Shown here in pieces: positions 27,733 to 35,894 of a stretch of 64,000 bases of DNA (position 1 is its first letter; each line of letters starts with the position of its first letter). Source of the stretch: an uncultured Eubacteriales bacterium (GTDB lineage: Bacteria > Bacillota > Clostridia > Christensenellales > Aristaeellaceae); assembly GCA_902795275.1 (NCBI GenBank), contig CADBKQ010000008.1:19694-83693 (forward strand), written 5' to 3'. The notes beneath the pieces are model-generated. The model was given only the letters and a program-made list of their open reading frames with translations, was not told the DNA's origin and searched no databases. A program made the position numbers and the translations under genes.

Positions 27733-29229
27733 ATGCGTAAACTGGTATCCCTGCTGCTGGCGCTGGTCATGGTACTGTCGCTGGCGTCCGTCGCGATGGC
27801 GGAAGATCCCTACACCCTGGATATCTATTGGGTTGGCAACGGCGATAACGAAGCCGTCCGCGCCGGTGTTGAAGCGGCTGTGAACGCTTACATCGAGCCC
27901 CTCATCGGCGCCAAGGTATCCTATCACATCATCGGCTGGGGCGATTGGAACGACAAGGCCATCAACGCCCTGCAGTCCGGCGAGAAGATGGACCTGATCT
28001 TCACCGCTGACTGGGAAGGCTACGGCATCGAAGTGGCCGGCGGCCTGCTGCTGCCCCTGGATGACCTGCTGGATCAGTATGGCCAGGGCATCAAGGACAC
28101 CCTGCCCCAGACCTTCCTGGATGGCGTCAAGGTGAACGGCGTGCTCTACGGCATCCCCACCAACAAGGAACTGTGTGTGCCCGAAGGCTTCATCGTGAAC
28201 AAGACCGCCGCCGCCGAAATCGGCTGGGACGTGGTTGCCGATGATCCCTCCATCAAAACCACCGCGGATCTGGAGCCCTGGCTGGCCAAGTACAAGGAAC
28301 TCCATCCCGACAAGTATCCCTACCTGATGGACGGTCAGGCTGGCCGCTGGGCCGACGAACCCTGGTGCCCTGACTGGGCCGGCATGGGCAGCAACTCTGT
28401 TGCTATGAAGATGGCCAAGCAGGACAACGGCGAATTCGACGAGACCGTGTACAGCATCTTTGAAACCCCCGAACAGGAAGAACATATCCGCCTGATGTAT
28501 GACTGGGGCCAGAAGGGCTACATCAGCCCCGACGCCGCTCTGACCAGCTTCGACTACAACGGCACCTTCGGCCGCGGCGACTTCCTGGTCTTCTCCCAGC
28601 CCCTCAAGGGCAACGGCATCAAGGCTGCTGAAATGTATGCCGCCAATGCCACCGCTGAATTCGAGTGCGTGGAAATCACCATGCAGCCCAAGTACGTCGT
28701 GACCACTCACGCCGGTGGCTCCATGTTCGGTATCCCCGTCACCTCCAAGGCCCCCGAAAAGGCCATGCAGTACCTCAACCTCATGCACTCTGACGCCACC
28801 CTGGTCAACCTGATGCTGTTCGGCGCTGAAGGCCAGAACTACACCAAGGTCAACGACCAGCAGGTTGAACTGACCGACCAGAACTGGTACGGCGTGCATG
28901 GCGGTGCCTGGACCGTTGGCAACACCAAGCTGCAGTACGTGCTCACCAGCGAAGATCCTGCCAAGAACGAAATGCTCCAGTCCTACGCTGACGACGCCGT
29001 CGCCACCGCTTCCCTGGGCTTCCGTTTCGTGAAGGACAACGTGGCTGACCAGATCGCGGCTGTTGACGCTGTCATCTCTGAATATGCCAATCCCATGATG
29101 TGCGGCCAGGTCGATCCCGATGGTCCTCAGGGCCTGGAAGCGCTGAAGGCTGCTCTGGCTGACGCCGGCATGGGCGACATCCTCGCCGAAGTGCAGGCTC
29201 AGTACGACGCCTGGAAGGCTGCTCAGTAA
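27733..29229 (+). CDS. Extracellular sugar-binding protein of ABC importer, no lipobox
   Basis: A 498-residue solute-binding protein, presumably for an oligosaccharide. Residues 1-23 are a signal peptide ending SVAMA before EDPYTL, i.e. a type I cleavage site. No lipobox cysteine follows, although most Gram-positive binding proteins are lipoproteins. The mature part is Asp/Gly/Asn-rich with regularly spaced aromatics, as expected of the family. A strong ribosome site (AAGGAGGAAAAACAA) and a strong terminator suggest high expression. It follows the permeases by 58 nt. The ligand is unknown; the GH94 enzyme nearby hints at a beta-disaccharide. Confidence 0.9.
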   Translation: MRKLVSLLLALVMVLSLASVAMAEDPYTLDIYWVGNGDNEAVRAGVEAAVNAYIEPLIGAKVSYHIIGWGDWNDKAINALQSGEKMDLIFTADWEGYGIEVAGGLLLPLDDLLDQYGQGIKDTLPQTFLDGVKVNGVLYGIPTNKELCVPEGFIVNKTAAAEIGWDVVADDPSIKTTADLEPWLAKYKELHPDKYPYLMDGQAGRWADEPWCPDWAGMGSNSVAMKMAKQDNGEFDETVYSIFETPEQEEHIRLMYDWGQKGYISPDAALTSFDYNGTFGRGDFLVFSQPLKGNGIKAAEMYAANATAEFECVEITMQPKYVVTTHAGGSMFGIPVTSKAPEKAMQYLNLMHSDATLVNLMLFGAEGQNYTKVNDQQVELTDQNWYGVHGGAWTVGNTKLQYVLTSEDPAKNEMLQSYADDAVATASLGFRFVKDNVADQIAAVDAVISEYANPMMCGQVDPDGPQGLEALKAALADAGMGDILAEVQAQYDAWKAAQ

Positions 29230-29267
29230 TCTGGCGGCATTTCCGTGATTCATCTTTGATGAACGGG

Positions 29268-29299
29268 GGGAGCCGATGCTTGCATCGGCTCCCTTTTTT
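29268..29299 (+). terminator. Strong intrinsic terminator of ABC operon
   Basis: GGGAGCCGATGC, short loop, GCATCGGCTCCC, TTTTTT (29294-29299). Confidence 0.92.
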
Positions 29300-29365
29300 G
29301 CTTGTGACGCATATGTTTCAGTTTTATTAAAATGTACGGAAACGCGAATTATGTGATTTTTCCGG

Positions 29366-29394
29366 TTGAACAAGGATTGATTTTCTGGTATACT
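29366..29394 (+). promoter_or_regulatory. Sigma-A promoter of flavodoxin/nucleotidyltransferase unit
   Basis: -35 TTGAAC (29366-29371), 17-bp spacer, -10 TATACT (29389-29394), about 37 nt before the flavodoxin start. Confidence 0.75.
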
Positions 29395-29430
29395 GAGATT
29401 TCAAAACCGGAAACGGAGATGGTGAGAACC

Positions 29431-29865
29431 ATGAGTACGGCCATTGTGTATTATTCCACCCACCATGGCAACACAAAAAAGTTGCTGGATGCCCTGCCGA
29501 AGGATGTTGTTTTGATCGACGCGGCAAACCCCTCCACGACCGACCTTTCCGCCTTTGACCGCGTAGGTTTCGCCTCGGGCATTTATGCCGGGGCGTTCGC
29601 CAGGCAGGTGATGAACTTCGCGGCGCAATACCTGCCGGAGCGCAAGCCCGTGTTTTTCGTCGCCACCGCGGCTATGAAGCTGAAAAACCACTTTACCGGC
29701 ATCACCCACGCCTGCGAAAAGAAGCGGGCCATCCTGCTGGGAAACTACATCTGCCAGGGATACAACACCTACGGCCCCTTCAAGCTGGTGGGCGGCACCA
29801 GCAAGGGCCATCCGACCCAGGAAGACATCGACGGCTTTCTGGCCTTTTACAACGGATTAAGATAA
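29431..29865 (+). CDS. Flavodoxin-domain protein
   Basis: A 144-residue FMN-binding electron carrier. The phosphate loop is YYSTHHGNTKK near the N-terminus, in the place of the usual T/S-x-T-G-N-T; SGIYAGAF follows as the second loop. The ATG at 29431 lies behind GGAGATGGTGAGAACC. Translation from an open frame further upstream would cross the promoter and was rejected. It is transcribed with the nucleotidyltransferase 25 nt on. No partner reductase is next to it. Confidence 0.85.
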   Translation: MSTAIVYYSTHHGNTKKLLDALPKDVVLIDAANPSTTDLSAFDRVGFASGIYAGAFARQVMNFAAQYLPERKPVFFVATAAMKLKNHFTGITHACEKKRAILLGNYICQGYNTYGPFKLVGGTSKGHPTQEDIDGFLAFYNGLR

Positions 29866-29890
29866 GCATAGCAAGAAAGGAATCCTGAGC

Positions 29891-30784
29891 ATGAAAACCA
29901 CTCTCGCCATCCTTGCCGCGGGCATCGGTTCGCGCTTTGGCGGCGGCATCAAGCAGCTGGAGCCCATCGACCAATACGGCCATATCATCATTGACTATTC
30001 CATCCACGATGCCATTGCGGCGGGATTTGACAAAATCATTTTCATCATCCGGCACGATATTGAGGCCGATTTCCGGGAGCGCATCGGGAAACGCATCGAA
30101 GCCGTCGCCGCGCCGCTGGGCGTGGAAATCGGCTATGCCTTCCAGGAAATCACCGACATTCCCATCCCGCTGCCCGAAGGCCGCACCAAGCCCTGGGGCA
30201 CCGGCCACGCCGTGCTGGCCTGCGACGGGCTGATCGACGGCCCCTTTGCCGTCATCAACGCCGACGATTATTACGGCATTGAAGGCTTCAAGAAAGCCGC
30301 GGCCTTCCTGAAAAACGGCGCTTACGGGCTGGTGGGATACGTGCTGAAAAACACCCTGTCCGACAACGGCGGCGTGACCCGGGGCATCTGCGCCGTGGAA
30401 AACGGCAGGCTGACCGGCATCACGGAAACCCGCGAGATCGTGAAAACAGAAACCGGCGCGGCGGCCAACGGGAAGGAGATTCCCATGGATTCCCTGGTGT
30501 CGATGAATTTCTGGTGCCTGCCCCTCTCCTTCATGGACGTGCTGAAAGAGGGCTTCCCGGCCTTTCTTTCCAAGATGCAAAACCCGCTCAAGGACGAATA
30601 CCTGCTGCCCATCATCGTGGACGGGCTGCTGCATCAGGGCGTAGAAGTTTCCGTTCTCCCCACCCACGACCAGTGGTTCGGCGTGACGTATAAGGAGGAC
30701 AAGGCCGCCGTGACGGAGAGCTTTATAAAGCTCTATCAGCAGGGCGTGTATCAGGAAGACCTTTATGGAGATTTGAAGAAATAA
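29891..30784 (+). CDS. Sugar-nucleotidyltransferase-like protein
   Basis: A 297-residue NTP-transferase family protein. The N-terminus LAILAAGIGSRFGGGIKQ matches the nucleotide-binding G-x-G-[ST]-R-[FY] loop with the catalytic Lys. AVINADDYYG supplies the metal-binding acidic residues. It probably makes an NDP-sugar or nucleotidyl-linked compound, but the sugar is unknown. The gene is behind AGAAAGGAATCCTGAGC and ends at a GC-rich hairpin. Confidence 0.85.
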   Translation: MKTTLAILAAGIGSRFGGGIKQLEPIDQYGHIIIDYSIHDAIAAGFDKIIFIIRHDIEADFRERIGKRIEAVAAPLGVEIGYAFQEITDIPIPLPEGRTKPWGTGHAVLACDGLIDGPFAVINADDYYGIEGFKKAAAFLKNGAYGLVGYVLKNTLSDNGGVTRGICAVENGRLTGITETREIVKTETGAAANGKEIPMDSLVSMNFWCLPLSFMDVLKEGFPAFLSKMQNPLKDEYLLPIIVDGLLHQGVEVSVLPTHDQWFGVTYKEDKAAVTESFIKLYQQGVYQEDLYGDLKK

Positions 30785-30802
30785 TCCAATTTGCCAAAAA
30801 CG

Positions 30803-30848
30803 CCCCGCGCGGTTCCACAGGAATGCGCGGGGATGTTTTCATTCTCCT
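30803..30848 (+). terminator. Intrinsic terminator after nucleotidyltransferase
   Basis: CCCCGCGC (30803-30810) pairs with GCGCGGGG (30835-30842), followed by ATGTTTTC. Confidence 0.7.
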
Positions 30849-30869
30849 ATGGAGATTTATTGATGGACA

Positions 30870-30898
30870 GCCGCATGCCGGTTATGATACAATATGGT
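30870..30898 (+). promoter_or_regulatory. Sigma-A promoter of transaminase gene
   Basis: -35 TTGATG (30870-30875), 17-bp spacer, -10 TATGAT (30893-30898). Confidence 0.6.
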
Positions 30899-30998
30899 AA
30901 TTCCAACGGGCAGCCGCATGTGCTGTCGCCTTCGCATTGACAGCAGCGTTTGAAAACAATTTGTCAGTACATCCTGAAAGAGATGGGGGTTTTATCAA

Positions 30999-31838
30999 AT
31001 GACGGAATTGGGGTATTATAACGGAAAAATCGGGGAACTGAGCGAGATGACCGTCCCCATGAACGACCGGGCCTGCTGGTTCGGAGACGGCGTCTATGAA
31101 GCGGGCATGTGCCGCAATTATCATATCTTTGCCTTGGACGAACATGTGGATCGCCTGTTCCGAAGCGCCGCCATGCTGGAAATGACCGTGCCCATGGACA
31201 AGCAGGAATTGAAAAGCCTGCTGAACGATCTGGTGCGTAAAATGGATACGGGCGATTTACTGGTGTATTGGCAGGTAACGCGCGGCAGCGGCCCGCGGAG
31301 CCACGCTTTCCCGGAAGGTCCCGCCAACCTGTGGGTGACGCTGCGGCCGAAAACGGTGAACTCGCAACTGGGCCCGGTCTCCGTGATAACAGATGAGGAC
31401 ACCCGCTTTTTGCATTGCAATATCAAAACGCTGAATCTGATTCCTTCCGTGATGGCGAATGAAAAAGCGAAACGCGCGGGCTGCTATGAATGCGTGTTTT
31501 ACAGGCAGGGAAACCGGGTGACGGAGTGCTCGCACAGCAATGTGCATATCATGCGGGACGGGGTGTTTTATACCGCGCCCACGGATGAATTGATTTTACC
31601 GGGCATCGCCCGGGCGCATCTCATATCCGCCTGCGGACAGCTGGGCATTCCGGTTCGGGAAATTCCTTTCACCGTGGACGAGATGATGCAGGCGGACGAG
31701 ATCCTGACCTCCAGTTCAACCGCGCCCTGTGTCCGGGTTTGCCGGGTCAACGGACAGAATGTTGGAATGAAACGGGCCGATCTGTTTGACGCGCTTCATC
31801 GGGCGGTCTTTGACGAATACTTCGCGCTTACTGAATAG
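30999..31838 (+). CDS. Class IV aminotransferase, probably D-amino-acid transaminase
   Basis: A 279-residue PLP enzyme of fold type IV. WFGDGVYEAG, WQVTRGSGPRSHAFP and the catalytic-Lys segment CNIKTLNLIPSVMANEKA match D-alanine transaminase (Dat), which links D-Ala and D-Glu for peptidoglycan. TSSSTAPCVRV near the C-terminus binds the cofactor phosphate. A branched-chain or aminodeoxychorismate-lyase role is less likely, given the RG...PR.H.FP motif. It is a single gene with its own promoter. Confidence 0.85.
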   Translation: MTELGYYNGKIGELSEMTVPMNDRACWFGDGVYEAGMCRNYHIFALDEHVDRLFRSAAMLEMTVPMDKQELKSLLNDLVRKMDTGDLLVYWQVTRGSGPRSHAFPEGPANLWVTLRPKTVNSQLGPVSVITDEDTRFLHCNIKTLNLIPSVMANEKAKRAGCYECVFYRQGNRVTECSHSNVHIMRDGVFYTAPTDELILPGIARAHLISACGQLGIPVREIPFTVDEMMQADEILTSSSTAPCVRVCRVNGQNVGMKRADLFDALHRAVFDEYFALTE

Positions 31839-31916
31839 CGGCATTAACGCGCGGGCTTGATGGCGTCTTTCTTCGTGGATGATCTTGCCGTTCCCTGCGC
31901 GCTTTTCTCGGCGGCA

Positions 31917-31945
31917 TTGACAAAGTGGAAACGCTGGGATATGAT
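31917..31945 (+). promoter_or_regulatory. Consensus sigma-A promoter of GH127 gene
   Basis: -35 TTGACA (31917-31922), 17-bp spacer, -10 TATGAT (31940-31945). Confidence 0.85.
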
Positions 31946-32054
31946 GATACCGTAAAGTTGCGCCGCGACGATGAAGGGCTGCGCCTCTCCCCCGCATCCA
32001 CAGCGATCTGCCCGTTGCCTTCCGTATACAAATGACTTGATGGAGGAAACAGAT

Positions 32055-34088
32055 ATGCGTTCCGAAGCATCCCAGCCGCTTTCCCTGAACAATATCCGCG
32101 TGACCGATCCCTTCTGGGCGCGGGAAATCGGGCTGATTCGCCAGGCGGTGATTCCCTATCAGTGGAAAGCGCTGCACGATCAGATTCCCGACGCCGCCCC
32201 CAGCTGGTGGGCGCATAACATGCGCGCCGCCGCCCGGGCGGTAGCGGCCAAAAAAGCGGGCAAGCTGTTCGTCCCCGCCCACCATTCCGACAAGATCGAA
32301 ACCCTGCCCGAAGACGGCAAGAAGCCGCAGGAAGACGCTTTCTACGGCTTCGTGTTCCAGGACAGCGACGGCTACAAGTGGCTGGAGGCGGTGGCTTACC
32401 AGCTGATGACAAAGCCCGACGCCGCCTTGCAGGCCCAGGCCCAGGAAGCAGTGGACATGATCTGCGCCGCCCAGGAGGAGGACGGATACCTGGACACCTT
32501 CTACACCCTCACCGACCGGGACCGGGCCTTCACCAACCTGCGGGACAACCACGAGCTGTACTGCTTCGGCCACCTGACGGAGGCGGCGGTGGCGTGGCAC
32601 CAGGCCACGGGCAAGGACGACCTGCTGAACGCCGCCCGGCGTTTCGCGGAGTGTATCGCCAACAAGTTCGGCCCGGACAAAGAACGCGGCTGCCCCGGCC
32701 ACGAAATCGCCGAAATGGCGCTGATGCGGCTGTATGAGGAAACTGGAGAGCCCCAGTGGCGCGACCTGGCCCAATTCTTCCTGGATGTGCGCGGCGCCGA
32801 GCCCAACACCTTCGCCCTGGAAGAAAACCGCCGCCGGGCGGAAAAGGGCTTGCCGGAGCTGCCCGTTTCCTCCGAACGCTACCAGTACCACCAGGCGCAC
32901 ATGCCCGTGCGGGAGATGAGGGAAGCCGTGGGCCACGCGGTGCGGCAGATGTACCTGTGCTGCGGCATGGCGGATGAGGCGCGGCTCGCCGACGACCCGG
33001 AAATGCTGGCGGCCTGCGAACGGCTGTGGCAGTCGGTGGTCAGCCAGAAGCTGTATATCACCGGCGGCGTGGGCGGCACCCACGTGGGCGAAGCCTTCTC
33101 CCGGCCCTATGACCTGCCCGCCGACACCGCCTATTCCGAAACCTGCGCGGCCATCGGCCTGGCTTTCTTCGCCCGCCGGATGCTGCAATTAAAGCCCCTG
33201 AGCAATTACGCCGACGTGATGGAACAGGCGCTGTACAACACCGTCCTGTCCGGCATGGCGCTGGACGGCCAGAGCTTCTTTTATGTCAATCCCCTGGAGG
33301 TCGATCCCGACGCCTGCGAGACCGACCGGCGTCTGGCCCACGTAAAGCCCGTGCGCCAGAAGTGGTTCGGCTGCGCCTGCTGCCCGCCCAACATCGCCCG
33401 CATCGTGTCCTCCCTGGGCCAGTATATCGTCACCCAGACCCAGGACACCCTGTTCTTCCACCTCTACATCGGCAGCGATATGATCGTGAACCTGGGCGGC
33501 TCCAGCGTCACGCTCCGCATGGAAGCCGACCTGCTCAAAAACGGCGATGTGCACCTGTCCGTCACTGACGGCGAAGCCCAGGGCATCTTCGCCTTCCGCG
33601 ACCCCGCCTGGGCGGGCAACGCCCATGTGAAGATTCCCGCCGGGGTGAAGAGCTGGAGCGAAAACGGCTATCTGTACGCCAAAGGCATCTGGAAGCAGGG
33701 CGACCAGATCACCATCCATTTCACCATGCCAGTCAGGGCCGTGAAGGCCAATCCGCTGGTCAAGGAGGCCATGCATCAGGTATGCTTTACCCGCGGCCCA
33801 ATGGTGTTCTGCGCCGAGGAAGCGGATAACGGGAAGCATCTGCATCTGCTCCGCGCCCTGCCCGACCAGGTGGCCGAGGCACGGGAAAAGACCATGGTGA
33901 TCGACGGCCTGACCCTGCCCGCCATCACGCTTCCCGCCCGGCGAATCCTGGAGCCCGGCGAAAACGCGCCGCTTTACGCGCCCTGGACGCCTGCCGAAAC
34001 GGAGGACACGGAAATCACCCTTGTGCCCTACTTCGCCTGGAACAACCGCGGCAAAGGCGAAATGCGCGTGTGGCTTGCGGCGGAATAA
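32055..34088 (+). CDS. GH127 beta-L-arabinofuranosidase family (DUF1680)
   Basis: A 677-residue glycosidase, normal GH127 length, with no signal peptide, so intracellular. An all-alpha barrel is followed by beta-sandwich domains. WFGCACCPPN (near nt 33365-33394) contains the paired cysteines that bind zinc and act as nucleophile in HypBA1; YVNPLEVDPD is the preceding metal-site region. The ATG at 32055 lies behind TGGAGGAAACAGAT; the open frame upstream crosses the promoter. Family members remove beta-L-arabinofuranose or other sugars from plant glycans. Substrate not proven. It is followed by a hairpin terminator. Confidence 0.9.
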   Translation: MRSEASQPLSLNNIRVTDPFWAREIGLIRQAVIPYQWKALHDQIPDAAPSWWAHNMRAAARAVAAKKAGKLFVPAHHSDKIETLPEDGKKPQEDAFYGFVFQDSDGYKWLEAVAYQLMTKPDAALQAQAQEAVDMICAAQEEDGYLDTFYTLTDRDRAFTNLRDNHELYCFGHLTEAAVAWHQATGKDDLLNAARRFAECIANKFGPDKERGCPGHEIAEMALMRLYEETGEPQWRDLAQFFLDVRGAEPNTFALEENRRRAEKGLPELPVSSERYQYHQAHMPVREMREAVGHAVRQMYLCCGMADEARLADDPEMLAACERLWQSVVSQKLYITGGVGGTHVGEAFSRPYDLPADTAYSETCAAIGLAFFARRMLQLKPLSNYADVMEQALYNTVLSGMALDGQSFFYVNPLEVDPDACETDRRLAHVKPVRQKWFGCACCPPNIARIVSSLGQYIVTQTQDTLFFHLYIGSDMIVNLGGSSVTLRMEADLLKNGDVHLSVTDGEAQGIFAFRDPAWAGNAHVKIPAGVKSWSENGYLYAKGIWKQGDQITIHFTMPVRAVKANPLVKEAMHQVCFTRGPMVFCAEEADNGKHLHLLRALPDQVAEAREKTMVIDGLTLPAITLPARRILEPGENAPLYAPWTPAETEDTEITLVPYFAWNNRGKGEMRVWLAAE

Positions 34089-34095
34089 CGAAATC

Positions 34096-34129
34096 ATACC
34101 ATAGCGGACAAGGCTGCCCGCTATGGTAT
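34096..34129 (+). terminator. Hairpin after GH127 gene
   Basis: ATACCATAGCGG (34096-34107), 10-nt loop, CCGCTATGGTAT (34118-34129), then TAAAAT. The stem core CCATAGCGG / CCGCTATGG recurs in the terminator at 55423. Confidence 0.65.
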
Positions 34130-34139
34130 TAAAATACAC

Positions 34140-34168
34140 AAAAAAAGAGCCCCGTTTGGGGGGGCGTC
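34140..34168 (-). terminator. Terminator of zinc-ribbon gene (minus strand)
   Basis: On the minus strand GACGCCCC, loop, GGGGCTC, then seven T (opposite A 34140-34146). A matching T run after the stem on the plus strand may make it bidirectional. Confidence 0.75.
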
Positions 34169-34185
34169 TTTTTGCCTGGCGCTGT

Positions 34186-34467
34186 TTAGCGGCGCTGCAT
34201 GGCGGCGAAGCATTCGCTGCAGTACACGGGCCGGTCTTCCCTGGGCAGGAAAGGAACCTGAGTCGCCTTGCCGCAGTTGGCGCAGATGGCGTCGTGCATC
34301 TCGCGGGGAGCGCCGTTGTTGCGGGCTGCCTTGTGGGCCTGACGGCATTCGCGGCAGCGGGTGGGCTCGTTCTGGAAGCCCTTTTCAGCGTAGAATTCCT
34401 GTTCACCGGCAGTGAATACGAATTCCTTGCCGCAATCACGGCACACCAGCGTTTTGTCCTCGTACAT
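34186..34467 (-). CDS. Small double zinc-ribbon protein (zf-trcl type)
   Basis: A 93-residue protein with two CxxC...CxxC zinc sites. The first is VCRDCGKEFVF...CRECRQAH, the second ICANCGKATQ...YCSECFAAM. The sequence around FTAGEQEFYAEKGF is the signature of the 'probable zinc-ribbon' family; its role is unknown, perhaps in nucleic-acid binding. The start at 34467 follows AGGGGGTCACAAAAACA. A further upstream in-frame ATG at 34539 lies inside the structured RNA and was rejected. The 5' region carries a candidate raiA-type RNA with its own promoter. Confidence 0.88.
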   Translation of the reverse strand: MYEDKTLVCRDCGKEFVFTAGEQEFYAEKGFQNEPTRCRECRQAHKAARNNGAPREMHDAICANCGKATQVPFLPREDRPVYCSECFAAMQRR

Positions 34468-34534
34468 TGTTTTTGTGACCCCCTGATTAGATAGATAGAT
34501 TTTGGTTAGCTGCGGCTGACCTGGTTTTTGACCC

Positions 34535-34721
34535 CACACTCGCCGGCTGGGATATAGCTCTGCGTGTTCTACGCCCTCACGCCATCCTCTCGCGCGCGAA
34601 CGCGCGGCCGGGCTTACTTCTAGACCGCACCATGCTCACCGGAATTTTTTCTGGCTTACGTGGACCGCTTTGCCTGCGACTGGCATCGGCTTTCAACCAC
34701 AGACCCGATTCAGCCAACCGC
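34535..34721 (-). ncRNA. Structured non-coding RNA candidate, possibly raiA-type
   Basis: A ~190-nt minus-strand segment between a near-consensus promoter and the zinc-ribbon gene. The ends pair: GTTGGCTG (34711-34718) with CAGCCGGC (34542-34549). Inside are CGCGCG-TTCG-CGCGCG, a UUCG tetraloop hairpin, and GCGT-AGAAC-ACGC. There is no long open frame. Size, strong terminal helix and Firmicutes setting fit the raiA motif RNA; 6S and SRP RNA fit less well. The family name is recalled rather than computed. After it comes GGTCAGC-CGCA-GCTAACC, another hairpin, before the gene. Confidence 0.55.
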
Positions 34722-34726
34722 CGTCC

Positions 34727-34755
34727 ATTATATCCCCTTTTTATCATAAACGCAA
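34727..34755 (-). promoter_or_regulatory. Promoter of structured RNA
   Basis: On the minus strand: -35 TTGCGT (34750-34755), 17-bp spacer, -10 TATAAT (34727-34732). The predicted start near 34721 lies at the base of the closing helix of the RNA. Confidence 0.75.
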
Positions 34756-34810
34756 GCATATTTTACAAATTTTTATGAATTTCCAGCAAAAAATACAAAA
34801 TACGCGCAAG

Positions 34811-35656
34811 TTACATCATGTTTCTGCTCAGTAACGCCCGATGAGCCGCTTCACAGCCCATTTTGGCAGCTTCGTGAACCGGCTTCTTTAGCAGTATCGC
34901 CATCGTGATGCCCGCGCAGAGCGCGTCCCCGGCGCCGGTAGCGGGCAGGCGGGGCAGCGGAATGGCGGGGATGTAGCCGCGCGCCGTCGGGTCCGCGAAG
35001 TAAATTCCCTCCGCGCCCAGGGAAATGAACACGTTTTTGACGCCCGCTTGCAGCATCGCTTCCGCCGCCTTCTCCACATTCCTTTCGCCGGTGAGCGCTT
35101 CCGCCTCCAAGCGGTTGGGCTTGATGGCTGTCAGATAGGAAAGGACGGGCTTCACCCGCGGCGCTTTCGCGCAGCTGACGGGGTCGAGAATGAGCGGCAC
35201 CGTCGCGTTCTCCGCGATAAAAGCCAGCGCTTCCGCGGACAGATTGGCGTCCAGCACGCAGGCGTCAGTCCGGTTGACCTCCTCCATGCGCGGGTGGATC
35301 GTCTCCGGCGTCAGCCGTTCCATGGCCGACATGTCGTTCACCGCCAGGGCCATATCACCATGGTCATCGTGAATGCACAGATAGCAGGGGGCGGGACGGT
35401 CCGTCGGCACGGAAAGGGACAGGTCAATTCCGGACGACTGGCAGAGGCGGGAAAGCATCGCCGCCCGGTCATCATTGCCCAAGGCCGTGATGAGGGAAAC
35501 ATCCGCGCCTGATTCTTTCAGCCGGGCCGCGATATTCCGCCCGACTCCGCCGGGCCGGAACGTGATCGTTCCCGGCGTGGAATCCCGGGAAAGAAGCGGC
35601 TGGGACGGCACGCCCAGCAGATCCAGGTTCATGCCGCCGATCACAACGACGCGCAT
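34811..35656 (-). CDS. PfkB-family kinase, pseudouridine-kinase-like
   Basis: A 281-residue ribokinase-fold sugar kinase. FRPGGVGRNIAARLKESGA is the substrate-binding N-terminal motif, in the form common in pseudouridine kinases (PsuK). TGAGDALCAGI near the C-terminus carries the catalytic Asp and anion hole. It would phosphorylate a nucleoside or sugar such as pseudouridine; no psuG partner is adjacent, so this is tentative. It starts one base after the stop of a 72-residue gene and lies downstream of queA, which fits a nucleoside-salvage theme. Confidence 0.82.
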   Translation of the reverse strand: MRVVVIGGMNLDLLGVPSQPLLSRDSTPGTITFRPGGVGRNIAARLKESGADVSLITALGNDDRAAMLSRLCQSSGIDLSLSVPTDRPAPCYLCIHDDHGDMALAVNDMSAMERLTPETIHPRMEEVNRTDACVLDANLSAEALAFIAENATVPLILDPVSCAKAPRVKPVLSYLTAIKPNRLEAEALTGERNVEKAAEAMLQAGVKNVFISLGAEGIYFADPTARGYIPAIPLPRLPATGAGDALCAGITMAILLKKPVHEAAKMGCEAAHRALLSRNMM

Positions 35657-35657
35657 C

Positions 35658-35876
35658 TTACTCCTCGTCTCCGTCCAGCAGGTCAGCGGCTTGGACGAGC
35701 AGCTTCAGCGCTTCATCCATCCTTCCGATGTCCGCCCGCATTTCTTCGCTGTCCCGCTCCTCCAGCTTGTCCTGCACTTCGTCCCGGATGTCCTCCAGGT
35801 CGGCCATCAGGTCGTTCAGCCCTTCGGCCAGGTCGGCCAGGTCGGCGTGGTAGCCGGTTTGAATGGTGATTTTCAT
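35658..35876 (-). CDS. Small acidic helical protein, unknown
   Basis: A 72-residue protein rich in Asp, Glu and Leu, with heptad spacing through most of its length (LADLAEGLNDLMADLEDI), so probably an alpha-helical coiled coil. No family recognised. It starts 18 bases downstream of the end of queA and ends one base before the PfkB kinase gene, so the three are likely cotranscribed. The start is behind CTGGAGGAAAGCCTG. Confidence 0.65.
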   Translation of the reverse strand: MKITIQTGYHADLADLAEGLNDLMADLEDIRDEVQDKLEERDSEEMRADIGRMDEALKLLVQAADLLDGDEE

Positions 35877-35894
35877 CAGGCTTTCCTCCAGATA

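Noticed and set aside
34535..34721. 6S RNA or SRP RNA
   Set aside because: No central bulge flanked by two long arms as in 6S, and no conserved GGAAG...AGCAGCC SRP helix-8 sequence was found.
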